Shown here: positions 31,801 through 42,561 of the stretch, piece after piece
Layout of the letters: every line of letters starts with the position of its first letter
Numbering within the stretch: position 1 is the first letter of the stretch
The notes under the pieces: generated by a model
What the model saw: the letters and a program-made list of their open reading frames with translations, nothing else
Databases searched by the model: none
Told to the model about the DNA's origin: nothing
From: CADEED01 sp036677145
Lineage (GTDB): Bacteria; Pseudomonadota; Gammaproteobacteria; Steroidobacterales; Steroidobacteraceae
Assembly: GCA_036677145.1 (NCBI GenBank)
Contig: JAKFFF010000096.1
Location: forward strand, 1-64,000
DNA length: 64,000 bases
Reading direction: 5' to 3'
Program-made: the position numbers and the translations under genes

Positions 31801-33124
31801 ATATTTCGGTACGGATGGTGTTCGCGGACGTGTCGGCGAACATCCGATGACGGTGGATTTCGCCTTGCGCCTCGCGAGCGCGGCCGCGCGGGTACTCGCA
31901 CCCGAGGGCGGCACCGTGCTCATCGGCAAGGACACGCGCCTGTCGGGGTACATGTTCGAAGCGGCGCTCGAAGCCGGGTTTGTCGCCGCCGGCGTCGACG
32001 TCATGCTCATTGGTCCGTTGCCCACGCCCGGCATCGCGTTCCTGACGCGAAAATTCGACTGCGACTTCGGCGTCGTCATCAGCGCGTCTCACAATCTCTA
32101 CGATGACAACGGCATCAAGTTCTTCGACAGCGAGGGCGGAAAACTTTCCGACGAAATCGAAGAGGCGATCGAGGCGGAACTCGAGCGCGGCGCCATCACG
32201 CAGACTTCCATGAATCTCGGGCGCGCTTCGCGCGTCGACAAATCGCGGCGTCACTACCAGGATTTCTGCGCGGAATCGTTGCCGAAGGGCATGACGCTCG
32301 AGGGCATGAAACTCGTGGTCGATTGCGCGAACGGCGCCGGATACAAGGTCGTGCCGCGCACGCTCACCGATCTCGGCGCTGAAATCATTCCGATGGGATG
32401 TTCGCCGAATGGCCGCAACATCAACGACGGTTGCGGTTCCACGTCGCCCGGACTGCTGCAACTCACCGTGCCGGGCGTGCGCGCCGCGGCGGGCATTGCG
32501 CTCGACGGCGATGGCGACCGGCTCGCGATGGTCGACGGACTCGGGCGTGTCGTCGACGGCGATCAACTCATCTATATCATCGCGAGCGCGCGCAAACGTG
32601 CGGGCACGCTCAAGGGACCCGTGGTCGGCACGGTGATGAGCAACCTCGGACTCGAAGTGGCGCTGCGCGAGCAGGGCATCGAGTTCAAGCGCGCGCAGGT
32701 CGGCGACCGGTATGTCCTCAGCATGCTGCGGGAAACCGGGGGTTCCGTCGGCGGCGAATCCTCCGGCCACATCCTGCTGCTCGACAAGACGACGACGGGC
32801 GATGCCCTCATGGCCGCGCTCCAGGTCCTCGCCGTGATGCGCGAGACCGGTCAGAGCCTCGCCGAACTTGCGGCTGGAATGGCGCGATTTCCGCAAACCA
32901 TGATCAATGTGAAGATTGCCCGCCGCGTCGATCTCAAGTCCGTTCCCGAACTCCAGGACACCGTGCAACGCGTGGAATCGAGTCTCGGTGGAGACGGCCG
33001 GGTGGTACTGCGCCCCTCCGGCACCGAGCCCGTGATCCGTGTCATGGTCGAGGCCCGAGACGAGACCGATACGGTGCGCTGCGCGGAAGAAATCGCGGCC
33101 GTGGTGCGCCGCGTTGCGTCCTGA
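31790..33124 (+). CDS. glmM: Phosphoglucosamine mutase
   Basis: 444 residues from ATG 31790, inside the end of folP, giving the family N-terminus PRKYFGTDGVRGRVG. It converts glucosamine-6-phosphate to glucosamine-1-phosphate for UDP-GlcNAc and cell wall synthesis. The phosphoserine loop is S100 in ISASHNLYDDNGIK; the metal site is DGDGDR (ALDGDGDRLAMVD); sugar-binding GGESSGHILLLD and the C-terminal phosphate site RPSGTEPVIRVMVE are intact. tpiA follows after 64 bp. Confidence 0.97.
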   Translation: MPRKYFGTDGVRGRVGEHPMTVDFALRLASAAARVLAPEGGTVLIGKDTRLSGYMFEAALEAGFVAAGVDVMLIGPLPTPGIAFLTRKFDCDFGVVISASHNLYDDNGIKFFDSEGGKLSDEIEEAIEAELERGAITQTSMNLGRASRVDKSRRHYQDFCAESLPKGMTLEGMKLVVDCANGAGYKVVPRTLTDLGAEIIPMGCSPNGRNINDGCGSTSPGLLQLTVPGVRAAAGIALDGDGDRLAMVDGLGRVVDGDQLIYIIASARKRAGTLKGPVVGTVMSNLGLEVALREQGIEFKRAQVGDRYVLSMLRETGGSVGGESSGHILLLDKTTTGDALMAALQVLAVMRETGQSLAELAAGMARFPQTMINVKIARRVDLKSVPELQDTVQRVESSLGGDGRVVLRPSGTEPVIRVMVEARDETDTVRCAEEIAAVVRRVAS

Positions 33125-33188
33125 GGGACGCGCCGCTATCATCGCGCCCCTTTTTTGAGCGGCCTTGTGCCGTCCCGCGGGCAGGAAC

Positions 33189-33941
33189 ATGCGTCGCCAG
33201 ATCATCGCAGGCAATTGGAAAATGCACGGCTCGCGCGCCGAAAACGCGACGCTGGTCGAGAACATCGTGCACAAGCTGCCGAATTCCTCGGCCGAAGTGT
33301 GGGTCTGCCCGCCGTTCCCGTATCTCGCCGAATTGAGCCGCGCGCTCGCGGGTTCGCGCGTCAGCCTGGGCGCGCAGGATTGCTGCGCGGAGACCCAGGG
33401 GGCATTCACGGGCGAAGTGTCGGCGTCGATGCTGCGTGACGTGGGTTGCGCGGGGGCCATCGTCGGCCACTCCGAGCGCCGTGCGCTGTTCGGCGAATCC
33501 GATCAGCTCGTCGCGCGCAAGTTTGCCGCGGTGCTCGCGGCGGGGCTCACGCCGATCCTGTGCGTCGGTGAGTCTCTCGCGGAACGCGAGGGCGGCCGTA
33601 CGTTCGAAGTCGTGGATCGGCAGCTCGACGCGGTTCTGGACCTGTCGGGTGTGGCGGCATTTACGCGCGCGGTGATCGCGTACGAGCCCGTGTGGGCCAT
33701 CGGTACGGGCAAGACCGCAAGCCCGCAACAGGCCGAAGAGGTGCACGCCCATATCCGCGCGCGCGTCGCGGCACGCGATGCTAAGATCGCGGCCCTCGTC
33801 CGAATCCAGTACGGCGGCAGCGTCAAAGGCGCAAACGCGGCGGAGCTGTTTTCGATGCCGAACGTGGACGGCGGGCTCATCGGCGGCGCCTCACTGAAGG
33901 CCGAAGAGTTCCTGGCGATCGTCGCCGCTGCCCGCGCCTGA
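33189..33941 (+). CDS. tpiA: Triosephosphate isomerase
   Basis: 250 residues from ATG 33189 (an in-frame start at 33165 adds eight non-conserved residues). It interconverts dihydroxyacetone phosphate and glyceraldehyde-3-phosphate. Catalytic Lys is in IIAGNWKMHG, catalytic His in VGHSERR, catalytic Glu in AYEPVWAIGTGKTA; the phosphate-binding YGGSVKGANA and GGLIGGASL are present. It is placed between glmM and secG, the usual order. Confidence 0.97.
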   Translation: MRRQIIAGNWKMHGSRAENATLVENIVHKLPNSSAEVWVCPPFPYLAELSRALAGSRVSLGAQDCCAETQGAFTGEVSASMLRDVGCAGAIVGHSERRALFGESDQLVARKFAAVLAAGLTPILCVGESLAEREGGRTFEVVDRQLDAVLDLSGVAAFTRAVIAYEPVWAIGTGKTASPQQAEEVHAHIRARVAARDAKIAALVRIQYGGSVKGANAAELFSMPNVDGGLIGGASLKAEEFLAIVAAARA

Positions 33942-33957
33942 TATTGGGACATTCAAG

Positions 33958-34338
33958 ATGTTGCGAACCATTCTCACAATCGTGCAGGTGCTCTCGGCCT
34001 TCATCATCGTCGGTCTCGTGCTGTTGCAGCGAGGCAAAGGCGCGGATGCCGGCGCGGGATTCGGCGCGGGTGCGTCGGGTACAGTTTTCGGCGCGCGTGG
34101 CGCCACTACGGGCCTGTCGCGCATGACTGCGGTGTTCGCCGCGATTTTCATGCTCAACAGCCTGTTCCTCGCGTATTTCTTTCAGCGCGATTTCAAGGCG
34201 ACACCGGAATCGCTGCTCGACAAGGTGCCCGTGACGACGACCGTGCCGGCAACGGCGCCAGCGCCGCCGCCGGTCGACGCGAATTCAGTTCCCGTGCCGG
34301 CCGCTCCGGCGACGGAACCGGTACCAGAAAAGCCCTGA
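33958..34338 (+). CDS. secG: Preprotein translocase subunit SecG
   Basis: 126 residues. Two membrane helices flank a cytoplasmic loop: MLRTILTIVQVLSAFIIVGLVLLQRGKGADAGAGFGAG carries TM1 and the conserved LLQRGKGA; TM2 is LSRMTAVFAAIFMLNSLFLAYFF. SecG assists SecYEG during protein export. After TM2 there is an Ala/Pro/Val-rich tail of about 45 residues (VPATAPAPPPVDANSVPVPAAPA), longer and more proline-rich than in E. coli. It begins 16 bp after tpiA and is followed by a tRNA gene at 15 bp, as in E. coli. Confidence 0.93.
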   Translation: MLRTILTIVQVLSAFIIVGLVLLQRGKGADAGAGFGAGASGTVFGARGATTGLSRMTAVFAAIFMLNSLFLAYFFQRDFKATPESLLDKVPVTTTVPATAPAPPPVDANSVPVPAAPATEPVPEKP

Positions 34339-34353
34339 CGATTTTTCGACAAC

Positions 34354-34438
34354 GCCGACGTGGTGGAATTGGTAGACACACTAGCTTGAGGGGCTAGCGG
34401 AGCGATCCGTGGGAGTTCGAGTCTCCCCGTCGGCACCA
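34354..34438 (+). tRNA. tRNA-Leu (GAG)
   Basis: 85 nt class II tRNA. Acceptor GCCGACG pairs with CGTCGGC, followed by encoded ACCA. The anticodon stem CTAGC/GCTAG encloses loop TTGAGGG, giving anticodon GAG for CUC/CUU. A variable arm (GGAGCGATCC) and T arm GGGAGTTCGAGTCTCCC follow. The location just after secG matches leuU in E. coli, so it is probably co-transcribed with secG. Confidence 0.96.
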
Positions 34439-34454
34439 TCACTTTGTTTATCCC

Positions 34455-34463
34455 TGATACAAT
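34455..34463 (+). promoter_or_regulatory. probable nuo operon promoter (extended -10)
   Basis: TGATACAAT at 34455-34463 is an extended -10 element (TGN-TACAAT) in the 109 bp between tRNA-Leu and nuoA. No good -35 is present where it would fall in the tRNA 3' end, as expected for an extended -10 promoter. Downstream, CTCTC/GAGAG (34493-34508) can form a small leader hairpin. Confidence 0.45.
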
Positions 34464-34547
34464 CGCGCCCGAATTTTTACGGGGGCGGTTGTCTCTCATC
34501 GTCGAGAGGTTGCTGCCCCTTTTCGCGATGGCGCGGATCTCATCGAA

Positions 34548-34916
34548 ATGATCGAAAACTACCTGCCTGTACTGATTTTCCTCACCGTCGCCACCGGTCT
34601 CGCGCTGGTGTTGCTGACCCTCGGCATCGTGATCGGGCGCTGGAAAGCCAAGGCTCGCACCGACGCGCAGAAGCTTTCGCCTTACGAGTGCGGCTTCGAG
34701 GCCTTCGAAGACAGCCGCATGAAGTTCGACGTGCGTTATTACCTCGTCGCCATCCTGTTCATCGTCTTCGATCTCGAAATCGCGTTCCTGTTTCCGTGGG
34801 CCGTGGTGCTCGACAGCATCGGCGTGTTCGGCCTCGTCGCGATGGGCATCTTCCTGTTCATCCTCGTCGTTGGCTTCATCTACGAGTGGAAGAAGGGAGC
34901 GCTCGAATGGGATTGA
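34548..34916 (+). CDS. nuoA: NADH-quinone oxidoreductase subunit A
   Basis: 122-residue membrane subunit with three helices (YLPVLIFLTVATGLALVLLTLGIVIG; YYLVAILFIVFDLEIAFLFPWAVVL; GLVAMGIFLFILVVGFIYEW). The loop KLSPYECGFEAFEDSRMKFDVRYY carries the conserved Cys of the TM1-TM2 loop near the quinone site, and FDLEIAFLFPW is the family signature. First of fourteen nuo genes; its end overlaps the nuoB start by 10 bp. Confidence 0.97.
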   Translation: MIENYLPVLIFLTVATGLALVLLTLGIVIGRWKAKARTDAQKLSPYECGFEAFEDSRMKFDVRYYLVAILFIVFDLEIAFLFPWAVVLDSIGVFGLVAMGIFLFILVVGFIYEWKKGALEWD

Positions 34917-35425
34917 CCCAGGATTCGGACAACCAGGTGCCGGACAGCGAACAGCAGGGATTCGCCGAGCGCGGTTTCCTCACAACCTCCGTCGACACCG
35001 TCATGAACTGGGCGCGCACCGGATCGTTGTGGCCGATGACGTTCGGCCTCGCGTGCTGCGCCGTCGAGATGATGCATGCGGGCGCCTCGCGTTATGACCT
35101 CGATCGTTTTGGCGTGGTGTTCCGTCCGAGCCCGCGTCAATCCGACGTCATGATCGTCGCCGGCACGCTGGTGAACAAAATGGCCCCGGCGCTGCGCAAG
35201 GTCTACGACCAGATGCCCGAGCCCCGCTGGGTCATCTCCATGGGTTCATGCGCGAACGGCGGCGGTTACTACCACTATTCCTACGCCGTCGTGCGTGGCT
35301 GCGACCGCATCGTGCCCGTCGACGTGTACGTGCCGGGTTGTCCGCCCACCGCCGAAGCACTGCTGTACGGAATCATCCAGCTGCAGAAGAAGATCGAGCG
35401 CACCAGCTCGATCGCGAACGCATAA
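34907..35425 (+). CDS. nuoB: NADH-quinone oxidoreductase subunit B
   Basis: 172 residues from ATG 34907. It holds the terminal 4Fe-4S cluster N2, which donates electrons to quinone: ligands in GLACCAVEMM (the rare tandem Cys), MGSCANGGGYY and VPGCPPTAEALLYG. The first ~20 residues are a polar extension. nuoC begins 6 bp after the stop. Confidence 0.97.
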   Translation: MGLTQDSDNQVPDSEQQGFAERGFLTTSVDTVMNWARTGSLWPMTFGLACCAVEMMHAGASRYDLDRFGVVFRPSPRQSDVMIVAGTLVNKMAPALRKVYDQMPEPRWVISMGSCANGGGYYHYSYAVVRGCDRIVPVDVYVPGCPPTAEALLYGIIQLQKKIERTSSIANA

Positions 35426-35431
35426 GCCCGC

Positions 35432-36109
35432 ATGACCGAAAAGATCGCAGCACTCGCCACGAAGATCGATGCGCGCCTGCCCGGGCAGCTGCAGCGGGTA
35501 CCGTCGTTGACTGATGAGCTGTGTTACGAAGTGCAGCCCGCGCAACTGCGCGAAGTCTGTCTCGCATTGCGCGATACACCCGAGCTCAAGTTCGAGATCC
35601 TGATCGATGTCGCGGGCATCGATTACATGGATTACGGGACGACCGAGTGGAAGACGTATTCGGCGACGGCCAGCGGCTTCAGCCGCGGCGTGAATCGCGG
35701 TGGTCCGCGCAAACCCCACGATGGCGCCCGTTTCGCGGTGGCGTATCAGTTGTTGTCGATCACCAATAATCAGCGCGTGCGCCTGCGCGCGCGCTGCGAA
35801 GATCTCGAAGATCCCATCATCGATTCCGTGGTGGATATCTGGCCGGGCGCCAACTGGTTCGAGCGCGAGGCGTTCGACCTGTTCGGCATTCTCTTCACGG
35901 GGCATCCGGATCTGCGCCGCATCCTCACGGACTACGGCTTCATTGGTCATCCGTTCCGCAAGGATTTCCCGCTTATCGGCAACGTCGAAGTCCGGTACGA
36001 CGCCGACAAGCAACGCGTGGTGTACGAGCCCGTGAGCATCGAGCCGCGCACGCTGGTGCCGAAGGTCATCCGCGATGACAACCGCTACGACCCGGCGCTG
36101 AAGAAATGA
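35432..36109 (+). CDS. nuoC: NADH-quinone oxidoreductase subunit C (30 kDa)
   Basis: 225 residues. Peripheral-arm subunit that packs against NuoD. The 30 kDa signature is WPGANWFEREAFDLFGILFTGHPDLRRILTDYGFIGHPFRKDFPL. NuoC and NuoD are separate genes here, unlike the NuoCD fusion of E. coli. The stop overlaps the nuoD ATG (ATGA). Confidence 0.97.
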   Translation: MTEKIAALATKIDARLPGQLQRVPSLTDELCYEVQPAQLREVCLALRDTPELKFEILIDVAGIDYMDYGTTEWKTYSATASGFSRGVNRGGPRKPHDGARFAVAYQLLSITNNQRVRLRARCEDLEDPIIDSVVDIWPGANWFEREAFDLFGILFTGHPDLRRILTDYGFIGHPFRKDFPLIGNVEVRYDADKQRVVYEPVSIEPRTLVPKVIRDDNRYDPALKK

Positions 36110-37359
36110 ACGAGATTCGCAACTTCACGATGAACTTCGGTCCGCAGCATCCGGCGGCGCACGGTGTGCTGCGCCTGGTGCTGGAGATGGACGGCGAAGT
36201 CGTTCAGAAGGCCGACCCGCACATCGGACTGCTGCATCGTGGCACCGAGAAACTCGCCGAGTCGAAGCCGTTCAACCAGTCCATCGGTTACATGGACCGG
36301 CTCGATTACGTCTCGATGATGTGCAACGAACACGCGTACGTGCTGGCCATCGAGCGGTTGCTCGGGGTCACCGTGCCGGTGCGCGCGCAGTACATCCGCG
36401 TGATGTTCGACGAGGTCACGCGGGTGCTGAATCACCTGATGTGGCTCGGCGCGCACGCACTCGACATCGGCGCGATGACGGTCTTCCTGCTCGCGTTCAA
36501 GGAACGCGAAGACCTGATGGATTGTTACGAGGCGGTCTCGGGCACGCGCATGCACGCCACGTATTACCGCCCGGGCGGCGTGTATCGCGATCTGCCGGAC
36601 TCCATGCCGAAGTACCAGGCTTCGAAGTGGCGCACGAAGAAACGCGCCGACCAGATGAACGAGGCGCGCTCGGGTTCGCTGCTCGATTTCCTCGACGCCT
36701 TCGTCGCGCGTTTCCCGAAATGCGTCGATGAGTACGAAACGCTGCTCACAGACAATCGCATCTGGAAGCAGCGCACCGTGAACATCGGCGTCGTGACGCC
36801 GGAGCGCGCGATGGCGCTGGGTTTCTCGGGCGCCATGCTGCGTGGCTCGGGCATCGTGTGGGACCTGCGCAAGATGCAGCCCTATGAAGTTTATGCCGAC
36901 ATGGAATTCGACATTCCCGTGGGCGTGAACGGCGATTGCTACGACCGTTATCTCGTGCGCATCGAAGAAATGCGCCAGAGCAATCGCATCATCAAGCAGT
37001 GCATCGACTGGCTGAAGCGCAATCCTGGCCCGGTGATGATCGACGACGCCAAGGTGCGTCCGCCGCGCCGTGAAGAGATGAAGGGCGACATGGAATCCCT
37101 CATCCACCACTTCAAGCTGTTCACCGAAGGGTACTCGGTGCCGGAAGGCGAGACGTACGCCGCCGTCGAAGCGCCCAAGGGCGAGTTCGGCATCTACCTG
37201 ATTTCGGACGGCGCCAACAAACCGTATCGCCTGAAGTGCCGCGCGCCCGGTTTCGCGCACCTGTCGGCGCTCGAAGAAATGACCAAGGGTCACATGCTCG
37301 CGGACGTGGTCGCGGTGATCGGTACGCAGGACATCGTGTTCGGAGAGGTGGATCGATGA
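36106..37359 (+). CDS. nuoD: NADH-quinone oxidoreductase subunit D (49 kDa)
   Basis: 417 residues, related to the hydrogenase large subunit and forming the quinone pocket with NuoB. The N-terminal MNFGPQHPAAHGVLRLVLEMDGE carries the His residues near quinone, then HIGLLHRGTEKLAE, YMDRLDYVSMMCNEHAY and the C-terminal ending VAVIGTQDIVFGEVDR. Overlaps nuoC by 4 bp and the nuoE start by 4 bp. Confidence 0.98.
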   Translation: MNEIRNFTMNFGPQHPAAHGVLRLVLEMDGEVVQKADPHIGLLHRGTEKLAESKPFNQSIGYMDRLDYVSMMCNEHAYVLAIERLLGVTVPVRAQYIRVMFDEVTRVLNHLMWLGAHALDIGAMTVFLLAFKEREDLMDCYEAVSGTRMHATYYRPGGVYRDLPDSMPKYQASKWRTKKRADQMNEARSGSLLDFLDAFVARFPKCVDEYETLLTDNRIWKQRTVNIGVVTPERAMALGFSGAMLRGSGIVWDLRKMQPYEVYADMEFDIPVGVNGDCYDRYLVRIEEMRQSNRIIKQCIDWLKRNPGPVMIDDAKVRPPRREEMKGDMESLIHHFKLFTEGYSVPEGETYAAVEAPKGEFGIYLISDGANKPYRLKCRAPGFAHLSALEEMTKGHMLADVVAVIGTQDIVFGEVDR

Positions 37360-37898
37360 CGCACGTCGTGAAGACTGCGGATGGCGGCGCGTTCGAGCCG
37401 GTACTCGGCGAGAAGGCGCGTCTGCTCAATGAACACACACGGCATGAGATCGACGAATGGATCGGCCGTTTTCCGACGGGCCGCCATCGCTCGGCCGTGT
37501 TGTCGGCGCTGCGTTTCACGCAGGAGCAGAACAACGGCTTCCTCACGCCCGAGCTCATGGACGGCGTCGCGGAATATCTGCGGCTGCCGCCGATCCAGGT
37601 GTACGAAGTCGCGAGCTTCTACTCGATGTTCGAGACGCATCCCTGCGGCCGGCATCACGTCAGCATCTGCACGAACATCAGCTGCATGTTGAATGGCGCC
37701 GAGGACCTCGTGAAACACTGCGAGAAGAAACTCGGCATCAAGCTGGGTGAGAGCACGTCCGATGGGCGCATCTTCCTCAAGAAGGAAGAAGAGTGCCTGG
37801 CCGCCTGCACCGGCGCGCCGATGATGATGGTCGATCACGTTTTCCACGAGTACCTGACGCCCGAAAAGGTGGACAAGGTTCTCGACGAGCTGAAGTGA
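37356..37898 (+). CDS. nuoE: NADH-quinone oxidoreductase subunit E (24 kDa)
   Basis: 180 residues from ATG 37356, overlapping the nuoD stop. It carries a 2Fe-2S cluster (N1a) in a thioredoxin-like fold: ligands in SICTNISCMLNGAEDL and EECLAACTGAPMMMVD. The N-terminal helical part has GRHRSAVLSALRFTQEQNNGFLTPE. nuoF follows after 9 bp. Confidence 0.97.
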   Translation: MTHVVKTADGGAFEPVLGEKARLLNEHTRHEIDEWIGRFPTGRHRSAVLSALRFTQEQNNGFLTPELMDGVAEYLRLPPIQVYEVASFYSMFETHPCGRHHVSICTNISCMLNGAEDLVKHCEKKLGIKLGESTSDGRIFLKKEEECLAACTGAPMMMVDHVFHEYLTPEKVDKVLDELK

Positions 37899-37907
37899 GC
37901 TAACTAG

Positions 37908-39229
<1,322 letters not shown>

Positions 39230-39233
<4 letters not shown>

Positions 39234-41467
39234 GCGCGGTTCCTCCCGTAACTCCTCCGAAAGATGGGCCGCCAGCCGCGCCGCCTTCCGACGTCGTGAA
39301 CGTCGAGGTCGACGGCAAGCCCTGCCAGGGCAAGAAAGGCCAGATGATCATCCACGTCACGGACGCGCAGAACGCGTACGTGCCGCGCTTCTGCTATCAC
39401 GACAAACTACCCATCGCGGCCAACTGCCGCATGTGCCTGGTGGAAGTCGAGAAGGCGCCCAAGCCACTGCCGGCCTGCGCCACGCCCATCGGCGAGGGCA
39501 TGAAGATCTTCACGAAGAGCCCGAAGGCCATCGGCGCGCAGAAGGCGACGATGGAGTTCCTGCTCATCAACCATCCGCTCGACTGCCCGATCTGCGACCA
39601 GGGCGGCGAGTGCGAGCTGCAGGATCTCGCGATGGGCTTCGGCCGCGACGCGGCACGCTTCAACGAGCGCAAGCGCGTGGTCAAGGACAAGGACATCGGT
39701 CCGTTGGTCTCCACCGACATGACGCGCTGCATTCACTGCACGCGCTGCGTGCGCTTCGGTCAGGACATCGCGGGTATCCAGGAACTCGGCACCACCGGCC
39801 GTGGCGAGCACATGGAGATCGGCACGTATGTCGAACGCGCGGTCGAGCACGAGCTCTCCGGCAACATCATCGACCTGTGCCCGGTTGGCGCGCTGAATTC
39901 CAAGCCGTTCCGTTATCGCGCGCGCTCGTGGGAAATGACGCAGGCCGCGCTCGTGTCGCCCCATGACGGCGTCGGCACCAATCTTTTCGGCCACGTGTTG
40001 CGCGGCCGGCTCATGCGCGTCGTGCCGCGTGCGAACGACGCCATCAACGAAACCTGGATCGCCGATCGCGACCGCTTCAGCTACGAAGGCATCTACAGCG
40101 CCGATCGTCTCGAGTCGCCGATGGTGCGCGAAGGCACGGAGTGGAAGAAGGTCAGCTGGGAAGTCGCGCTCGAAACCGCCGCCCAGGCGCTGAAGTCGGC
40201 CGGCGCGGATCTTGCGACACTCGCGAGCAGTTCCGCCACGCTCGAGGAACTCTATCTACTCAGCAAGCTCACGCGTGCGCTGGGTTCGAACAACATCGAC
40301 CATCGCCTGCGCCAGGCGGATTTCCGCGACCAGGCAGCCGATCCCGCGGCGCCCGGCCTGGGTGGCCTCGCCATTGCCGGCATCGATGAACTCGATGCGC
40401 TGCTGGTCGTCGGCAGCAACCTGCGCCGCGAAGTGCCGGTGCTCGCGAATCGCGTGCGCAAGGCCGCGAAACGCGGCGCGAAGATCGCCTTCGTGAATCC
40501 GGCGCGGTTCGACTACCTGTTCCCCGTGGCCGCCTATCTCGAGTCCGCGCCAGCACAGCAGCTGGCGGACCTGGCCGCCATCTACACCGCCTGTCTCGAA
40601 GGCGCAGCGGCGCCGGCCCATCTCGCCGGACTCGTTGCCGGCGCAACACCTAACGTCGGACACCGCGCGGTCGCCGCGGCTCTCAAGAGCGGGCAGAAGC
40701 GCGCGATCTGGCTGGGCGCGCTGGCATTGCGCCATCCCGCGTATGCGGATCTGCGCGCCGTGGCCGCGGGCATCGCCCTTGCCACGGGTGCGACGCTGGG
40801 CGTGCTGGCCGAAGGCGGCAATGCCGCGGGTGCGTATCTCGCCGGCGCGGTGCCGCATCGCGAAGCGGCCGGAATCAAGAGCGCGAACACCGGCAAGAAT
40901 GCACGCGACATGCTCACTCAGTCGCAGAAGGTCTATCTGTTGTTCGGCGGCGCGGAGCCGTGGGCCGACGGAATGGGCGCGGATGCGCTCAAGGCGCTCG
41001 GCGGCGCCAGCTATCTCATCGCCGCCACGCCGTATGCGGATGAACAACTGAAGTCGCTCGCGCACTTGTTGCTGCCGACCTCGACCTTCGTCGAGACGTC
41101 GGGCACCTACGTCAACCTCGAAGGACTCTGGCAGAGCTTCGCGGGTGCCGCGAAGCCGCTGGGCGAGTCGCGTCCCGGCTGGAAGGTGTTGCGCGTGCTC
41201 GGCAATCTCGCCGGCGTCGCGAATTTCGACTACCAGTCATCGGAAGAAGTGCGCGAAGAATTGCGCGCCCGTTGTGCCGACCTCGCCGCGGGCTCCTATC
41301 AAGGCACGCACTCGGTCTCGGGTTCGAGCGGTGCACCGAAATCCGATGCGCGGGTCATCGACGTGCCGATGTATTCGATTGACGCGGTACTGCGCCGCGC
41401 GCCGTCGCTGCAGCGGACGAAGGAAGGCAAGGGCGCCGCGGTCGTGTACGGGAGCGCGGGCGCATGA
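39230..41467 (+). CDS. nuoG: NADH-quinone oxidoreductase subunit G (75 kDa)
   Basis: 745 residues from ATG 39230. The N-terminal iron-sulfur part has the 2Fe-2S ligands in FCYHDKLPIAANCRMCLVEVE, the His-Cys cluster in HPLDCPICDQGGECELQDLAMG, and CIHCTRCVRFGQDIAG for a further 4Fe-4S cluster. The rest resembles a molybdopterin oxidoreductase fold without an obvious active site. The first ~25 residues are a Pro-rich extension. The stop overlaps the nuoH ATG (ATGA). Confidence 0.97.
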
Positions 41468-42558
41468 TCGAGTGGGTTGGCAATCTCATCGGCTACCCGG
41501 CCTGGCCCGAGGTCCTGAAGTCGACCTTCTGGATCCTCGGTGTAACTGTTGCGCTGATCCTCTCCGTCGCGTTCACCACGTTGTGGGAGCGCAAGGTCAT
41601 CGGCTGGATGCAGCTGCGCAAGGGACCGAACCGCGTCGGCAGCATCTTCGGGTTCATCCCGGGCATCTTTCAGCCGTTCGCGGACGTCATCAAACTTCTG
41701 ATCAAAGAAGTCGTGATCCCGGCGGAATCGAACAAGGTTCTGTTCCGCATCGCGCCGGTCATCACGCTGGTGCCGGCATTCGCGATCTGGGCCGTGATTC
41801 CGCTCGATCCGAATCTCGTCATCGCCGACGTCAATGCCGGCCTGCTGTACGTGCTCGCGCTCACGTCGGTGGGCGTTTACGGCGTGATCCTCGCCGGTTG
41901 GGCATCGAATTCGAAGTACGCCTTCCTCGGCGCCATGCGTTCGGCCGCGCAGATCGTCGCCTACGAAATCGCGATGGGTTTCGCGCTGGTCGGTGTGATC
42001 ATGGCCGCCGGTAGTTTGAACCTCGGCGACATCGTCACGGGACAGCGGGGCGGCTGGTTCTCCTGGAACTGGTCGTGGCTGTTCCCGCTGTTCGTCGTGT
42101 ATTTCATCTCGGGGGTCGCGGAAACCAACCGCGCACCCTTCGACGTCGCCGAAGGCGAATCGGAAATCGTCGCCGGTTTCCACGTCGAGTATTCGGGCAT
42201 CGCGTTCGCGCTGTTCTTCCTGGCCGAATACGCCAACATGATCCTGATCTCGGCGCTGACCGCGGTGTTCTTCTTCGGCGGCTGGCTGAGTCCGTTCGAC
42301 GGCCATTTCGTCGATTCGTCGCTGCGCACCGTGCCGGTCATCGGGCACATCATGGGCGACGGCTTCCATTGGCTGTTCCTCAAACTGTTCTTGTTCCTTT
42401 TCCTGTTCCTGTGGTTCCGGGCCACGTTCCCGCGCTACCGGTACGACCAGATCATGCGTCTCGGCTGGAAGATCCTCATTCCGGTGACCATCGTCTGGAT
42501 CGCGGTTGAAGGCGTGTTCGCGTATCTGAAAGTCGGTCCGTGGAAAGTGGTGGGCTAA
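41464..42558 (+). CDS. nuoH: NADH-quinone oxidoreductase subunit H
   Basis: 364-residue membrane subunit that links the hydrophilic arm to the proton pumps and lines the quinone tunnel. About eight helices are visible. Signatures: WERKVIGWMQLRKGPNRVG, VAETNRAPFDVAEGESEIVAGFHVEYSG with the conserved Glu residues, and a C-terminal WFRATFPRYRYDQIMRLGWK. nuoI starts 3 bp later. Confidence 0.98.
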   Translation: MIEWVGNLIGYPAWPEVLKSTFWILGVTVALILSVAFTTLWERKVIGWMQLRKGPNRVGSIFGFIPGIFQPFADVIKLLIKEVVIPAESNKVLFRIAPVITLVPAFAIWAVIPLDPNLVIADVNAGLLYVLALTSVGVYGVILAGWASNSKYAFLGAMRSAAQIVAYEIAMGFALVGVIMAAGSLNLGDIVTGQRGGWFSWNWSWLFPLFVVYFISGVAETNRAPFDVAEGESEIVAGFHVEYSGIAFALFFLAEYANMILISALTAVFFFGGWLSPFDGHFVDSSLRTVPVIGHIMGDGFHWLFLKLFLFLFLFLWFRATFPRYRYDQIMRLGWKILIPVTIVWIAVEGVFAYLKVGPWKVVG

Positions 42559-42561
42559 GTC

